NCBI GenBank assembly: GCA_017506865.1
Contig: JAFCMP010000193.1
Span: 1 to 64,000, forward strand
DNA: 64,000 nucleotides
Reading direction: 5' to 3'
Source of the DNA: Tribonema minus
Lineage: Eukaryota > Sar > Xanthophyceae > Tribonematales > Tribonemataceae
Shown here: one piece after another, positions 59,219 to 64,000 of the stretch
Position numbering within the stretch: the stretch's first letter is position 1
Layout: each line of letters begins with the position of its first letter
Made by a program: the position numbers and the translations under genes
The notes under the pieces: generated by a model
Told to the model about the DNA's origin: nothing
Seen by the model: only the letters and a program-made list of their open reading frames with translations
The model's database searches: none

Positions 59219-60970
59219 ACCGTTCCACACCACGTTAGGTGGTGGTGATAAGTGAACAAAGATGGTGGTGATCAGTGAACAAAGACACTGCACCTGTACA
59301 TACTGTAAGTGTAATAACGCAACACATTCCTTGTAGTGCCATGATCGGCTTGCATCTACCCTTTGATGTGCAGAATGCAGCTTTTGGCGCCAATGATCGA
59401 TATGTAGCATGCTGTTATTTTGTTCAATTTGCCTGCACCAAAGCTAGAGTGTGATGGCCACCGGTGATAGACGAGAGAAGGCCACCACCGGTGATAGATG
59501 AGAGGAGTCCCTTGCCCCTCATACCCAGACTGCGTGTACACCATGCTTTGCAGCAGCAAGATGTTGTGCATAGTGTGCCAACAAAAAGTGTGTGACACCT
59601 GATGTCAGCAGGACAATGTATACACAAATGTTTTTGGGCGCAGAAAGCAAGTGCATTACCTCTTGCGTTCAGTTGCCAACTTGACTTTCAAAATGGTGAG
59701 ACATTGGCCGTGAACAGTTCAAATTGGTGCAGATGCAATCATCCACAGTGCAGATGCAAGTGCATCTACAAATTATTTGGCCTTGAGCTGCGCCTTCCCA
59801 CTCTTGCCATGAGTATCCTAAGTTGTGGTTGATAACCTGAAGGTCAACCCCAACTCCCCAACTAACCCCCCAGGAGGGTAATGATGGCAGGAGGGGAGGG
59901 GTAGGGGGGGTTGGGGGGGGGGGGGGGGGTAGCCTGTTGACCAGCCTGAGAAGGCAGCTTCACAGCCTCCAAACACTGTATGTAGCCAGTATGTAGCACC
60001 ACCACCAGCATCAACAGCAGCAGCTGCTGCAGCAGCAGCTGCACTGCAGCAGCAGTGGAACCATCAGCAGCAGCAGTTTTTATCCCACACGACACAAAAA
60101 AACCGGTTGGTATCTCATAACAATTGTTGACTTGCCATGGGAAGACCGCGCGCAGTGTGCGGCACCGCATTTCCCTGACCTAGAGCTCTGATCTCTGTGG
60201 GGGGCCTTTATAGAGTCACGAGAAGCTACAGAGTGATGTAGGCGCTGACGCTGTCTCTGCTCTTGAGGCTATAGTATACCTGCTCGCGGTATCTTTAATG
60301 CCCTCAACAGAAGCGGTGCATGATTGAATGACCGGTCCGTATGAAGATGAATGATTGGATGACTGACCGGACGTACATGCACAGGGGTTGCGGGCGAGGT
60401 CCGACCCTCTCCTGGTCGCAGAACCTGCGAGATGAAATGAGCTGCGACGTAGCTGCGATACTTTTAGCTCATATGAGATGCCGAAGTGTGTCTATCGCTG
60501 GAGTACGGCGCAGCATCGTCAGCGCGCAACGTGACCGCGATCTATTGCGAGATCATAGAGCAGATGCGTCAGGTGCCGCAGTGCATCGCTTGCGCATCCT
60601 AACCTCACTTGCCTTGACACTAATTATTAGTAGTCTATTACTTTGCTTCTGTCGCAACAAGCCCTTTCTGTGCAAGCAGAATGTGCCACACAGCACAAGC
60701 AAACCTGACACTAACCCTAGTCATAATCCTAAACCTAGTCCTATGTAGCATGCCGGCATCGTCATCGTCACACTTTTCCAAAGAAAATGCGCGATGGCTG
60801 GTTTTCAAAACGTTCGTCAGCCAGCAGCAGCGCCACCCGAGCGACTAGCTACGTAGCATGCGATGCACTCAACACTGCCAGCACAGCTGAAGCGTCGGCG
60901 ATCTCATGACTGATTAGTAACTAGAAAACACCGAGCACCTCCAGTTACTGTCGGTAATGAGAGGAATCAG
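59219..60970. repeat. Spacer with simple repeats (G run, CAG/CTG)
   Basis: Two copies of a ggccaccggtgatag word lie at about 59457-59500. A G-rich block with a run of about 17 G lies at 59880-59930, and CAG/CTG repeats at about 60005-60080. A CCTAA tract lies at about 60710-60735. No gene was recognised; the lectin 3' UTR and the next promoter must lie here. Confidence 0.6.
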
Positions 60971-63900
60971 ATGATCACACTAGTGGCGATACAGCTATTC
61001 CTGGTGCTGTGGGTGCAAGCGATCGCGAACGCCGCGCCGATCTTCCCAGCATGTGGATTTCCAGCGACAATCGCCACCAGTGCAGGAATCAAAGCCCTGC
61101 GCGACGCACTTGCAGGTCAGCTTCACAGTGAAGTACTTAGTACGGAAACATGTGCCGTCTGCATGGTATAACATCTTCACTTTCTCTACCTTTGAACCGC
61201 CTGCTCCTGAATCCAGACATCAAAAAGTGAACCTAAGATAAATGATCTTAGATGATGTCTGAAGAACTGGGTAGCACTGCCAGCCGGCGCCGCAGGCTGG
61301 TGCAGAAAGTATTGTATCAACTGCCATGGAGGCCATCATGTTCTGCCTGGATCCAACATGAAGACATGTTTCAATTAGTGACTAATGAAGACATGTTGGT
61401 AAGTGTATTTGGTGAGCTTACATGATGCTCAGAATGCCGATTCCGAGTCGGAAGTCAATAATTGCTAGCGGGAGCAGTGACCAAGAGCCTAGTAGGCTGC
61501 AGCTGTCAACGAGGGCCCCGGGGGATTTGGAGATTGATATGGGATAACTTCTCATGTGGAGCTCCCTAGGGCGTTGCCGCCTCAAACTGCAAGGACAAGA
61601 ATCCCCGCGCAATGCCAAACTGAGTGGAGCAGGATACTATTAGGTCATCGACAACTTGAAGCTGGCGCTTTCAACTTGTCCGACTTCGGAATCCACCGAC
61701 TCATTAACTTGAAGTCGCAAAACATCGCATATGAACGCTCATCGAAAGGCATTTAGTCATTTTCGGCGATTGGGACCCACTTTCGTCACCTAAATCGGCA
61801 AACCTCGCCCCTAGGTACTACTATGACGGTGAGGACGAGGCTTGTGCGGAGGGAGTACACGTGCACGTGAGCATGTGCCAGCATCAAATGCTGCAGCGAA
61901 AGTTATCTGCTTGAAAGTTTCCAGAAGACCTCAGCGAATCACTCAGTCTGGCAGTGTTTGCAGATCATCCTGACTTGACAATGTATATAGCATATTATGT
62001 GCTGATTCAGTATGTGCCACAGTGTGCACATGTGCTACATATACTATGTACACATATGAATGTGGCACTATAATACAGTATTTGCTTTGAAGTGACCGTG
62101 ACTGACAGTGTAGTCTGTGTGTTGCTTGTAGCACTATCTATTACCAATGTCATAGTACGCTGAACACATGTTTGATTTCTTAAAACTGTTGCTGCACCTG
62201 CCAGCCTGAGTGCAACGTGAGTGTCAAAACGCCAAGGTTGATGCACAGTCACCGTTGAGCTTGTGCTCAGCCTACCACAATCAGGCAGTCACTGTATGGT
62301 ATATCAGAACGTCGTTGACTCCGGATGCCTCACTGAATCAGCTTACCAGCACTTTGACATAATGCAACATTTTTTTCTACTCGTGTCATTGAGCAGATCG
62401 GCAGACGTTGTCATTTCAAGCATCACTGCGCCTCTGCTGATCAACTCCGTGAGGTTAAACAGAACTAGAAGTAAAGAATTTGATCGTACTCCTAGTACTA
62501 CTAGTAGGCAGCTGCGCAACATTTCATTCTTATAGAGTCATGCTGTCAGATCAGGCCTGCAGGGGCATGGTGTCATTTCAAGTTAACAGTGCTGGTGTTT
62601 CAGCCAGTTGCATGATGCTGCCAGCGTTGCAGTGCCTCTATTTAAAAAAAGTAGCATCCTGCCTCGCACCACCACCAGGTCCTAATACATGCTGTGCTCT
62701 TCAATACAATCTGTGCAGAATGTGCTGGAGGCGAATTGACTGCACGAGTGACTGGTGCGCTGGCTGTGACAGCGCCCCTGGTGGTGGCTCAGAACACAAA
62801 GCTCACGGTGATGGGGGCTGCTGGTGCCAGCATTAGTGGCGCAGGCTTGGTGCGGGTGTTTGAAGTGCAGCGCGGCGCGACTCTGATCGTGGAAAGCATT
62901 GGCCTCGTCCATGGGGCAGCGCTCGGCCTAGCGGCAGGCGCAGGTGATTACCTGAGTATATACAGGTTTTTGTCTTTGCAATGAGTCATTTTCCTTCATC
63001 TCACGAGTCTGCTTGTCAGTGCCAGTGCATGGTTCAGAGCGGACAATATGAGAGTCAAGAGGAAATGTTCATTCGTTATTGTGTAAGTGCAGGTGGCCAC
63101 CCCAGTTCGGCAACACATGCCATTAAAGTACCTGCACATGCCATTGGTTCGGAGCTGCAGTGGTAATTCCTGAAGAAGTGATCCTTAGCCTTAGGGTGTG
63201 CCCTAACCCTACTAGGCTAAATGATTGACCTTCAGGTGCTTGAACACGTCGGTGTGTGTTGCCTGTCAGTAATTGTCGAAGCACTGTACAAAGCTTCTAC
63301 GTGTATGCCAACATAAGCCTAAGCCTCTTACTGCCTAGTACAGTGTGTATACAATCAGTGACAAACAACTCAAGTAAGCCCAATCCTAACACTAAGCCTT
63401 AGCAATCCTACGAGCATAAACGAAGCAGCATATCCCTGTGACCTTCAACTTGTGCCGTACCAGATGCAGGCGCGTGGGCAACATTGCCACAATCTACGCC
63501 ACCACTGGCACCATCTAATCTAGCTCATCAACTTGCAGCATCAACTGCATCCGAACTTGTGGCACAGCAGCTACGCATAGCAGAGCCATATCATTGCTGA
63601 GAATTGTTACAATCAAATAGCTACTGTTCCTACTGTTCTTTTCAAATATGTCACCAACTTAATGCGTTGTGCATTGCTATCTTTGTGCTGCCTCGGATGC
63701 AGGCGCATTTGATGGTGACGGCGGCCTTATATATGCTGCTGCCAACTCCGTGGTTGCCCTCACGCACTGCACGCTGACGCACGGCACAGCGGCAATGCGT
63801 GGCGGCGCCATTGCATCGCTAGGAGACGTGGTGGTTGCCGGATGCGTCTTTGCTGACAACACAGCCGGGCGCGATGGTGGCGCCATTGCCATCGATGGCG

Positions 63901-63987
63901 GCTCTCTGAAGAGCACTGACACGGACTTCTTGCACAACGTGTGCGAGAAGCCCGCAATGGCATCGAACATGACGGACAACAGCATCG
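60971..63987 (+). CDS. Secreted right-handed beta-helix (Pmp-repeat-like) protein, 3' end outside window
   Basis: Exon 1 (60971-61115) encodes a signal peptide (MITLVAIQLFLVLWVQAIAN) and a short mature start, ending phase 1. The next supported exons, 62719-62943 (ECAGGELTARVTGALAV..ASISGAGLVRVFEV) and 63703-63987 (DGDGGLIYAAANSVVALTHC), are both phase 1-1. They carry the strand pattern of beta-helix proteins and two GGAI turns (MRGGAIASLGD, RDGGAIAIDGGS) with FADNTAG, as in chlamydial Pmp repeats and many algal surface proteins. Role: extracellular adhesion or a polysaccharide-modifying fold; no catalytic residues can be judged. Other small exons may lie in the introns (a candidate at about 63470 ends in a stop and is not included). 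Confidence 0.65.
63190..63215. repeat. Short CCCTAA-type tract in intron
   Basis: The gtgccctaaccctactagg region is one of many telomere-like words; similar ones lie at about 63380-63405. Confidence 0.5.
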
Positions 63988-64000
63988 GTGCGTGCTTGGC

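Noticed and set aside
63470..63590. Possible extra beta-helix exon after atgcag
   Set aside because: The readable phase lacks the GG-x-I pattern and ends in a stop without a convincing donor.
1..64000. Alternative genetic code (in-frame TAG, TGA, TAA)
   Set aside because: All three stops occur once each in different elements, while clear genes end at each of them; mutation, error or splicing explains them better.
1..64000. CRISPR arrays, tRNA or rRNA genes
   Set aside because: No spaced direct repeats of CRISPR type and no cloverleaf or rRNA signature noticed; tandem arrays lack unique spacers.

Overview
The window is nuclear DNA of an intron-rich eukaryote. GC-rich coding exons (often 35-250 bp) are separated by AT-richer introns with GT..AG, and in places GC..AG, borders. 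Extracellular enzymes, a Thr/Ala/Pro linker, a beta-helix surface protein and a dense load of retroelements and integrated viral DNA suggest a microalga or related protist. A stramenopile is plausible, but nothing here settles the lineage. Degenerate CCCTAA tracts recur in introns and spacers across the window.

Layout. (1) 1-21856 (+): the 3' part of a large secreted-enzyme gene encoding a PQQ-type sugar dehydrogenase (GSDH) propeller, then a three-domain multicopper oxidase, then a CBM6-like module. Its intron 7308-19255 is about 11.9 kb and holds a giant non-LTR retrotransposon on the minus strand (single 2.97-kaa frame with OTU protease, RT and restriction-like endonuclease) plus two smaller insertions. 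(2) 21857-23600: spacer with a perfect 18-bp hairpin. (3) 23610-25050: GC-rich minisatellites. (4) About 25070-32490: a compact island that looks like a decayed polinton-like or other small-virus replicon. It has a TV-Pol-like polymerase followed by an SF3 helicase, small zinc-finger, DUF5710-like and MYND-finger proteins, and a tyrosine recombinase. About 300-bp intergenic repeats sit between the divergent genes. No capsid or packaging genes are seen. (5) 32500-35236: no confident gene. (6) 35237-47015 (-): an almost intact Ty3/gypsy-type LTR retrotransposon (417-bp LTRs, GTTT target duplication) that carries a cytosine-5 DNA methyltransferase frame between gag and protease. (7) 47016-49457: no confident gene. 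(8) 49458-53480 (+): a tentative multi-exon gene of unknown function. (9) 54368-59218 (+): an L-type lectin (ERGIC-53/VIP36-like) cargo-receptor gene with coiled coil and C-terminal membrane anchor. (10) 60971-63987 (+): the 5' part of a secreted right-handed beta-helix (Pmp-like) protein gene that runs off the window.

How it works together: the host genes belong to secretion and the cell surface (extracellular sugar oxidation, ER-Golgi glycoprotein transport, secreted beta-helix). The rest is mobile DNA. The two clearest novelties are the dehydrogenase-oxidase-CBM fusion and the methyltransferase-bearing gypsy element; the capsid-less viral replicon with duplicated divergent promoters is the third.

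Caution: several conserved frames are broken by what look like one-base losses (about 1649, 27310, 28800, 28900, 31497, and perhaps twice before 110). Because most go the same way, residual deletion errors in the assembly are as likely as biological decay. Exon borders were read by eye from splice motifs and phase agreement.
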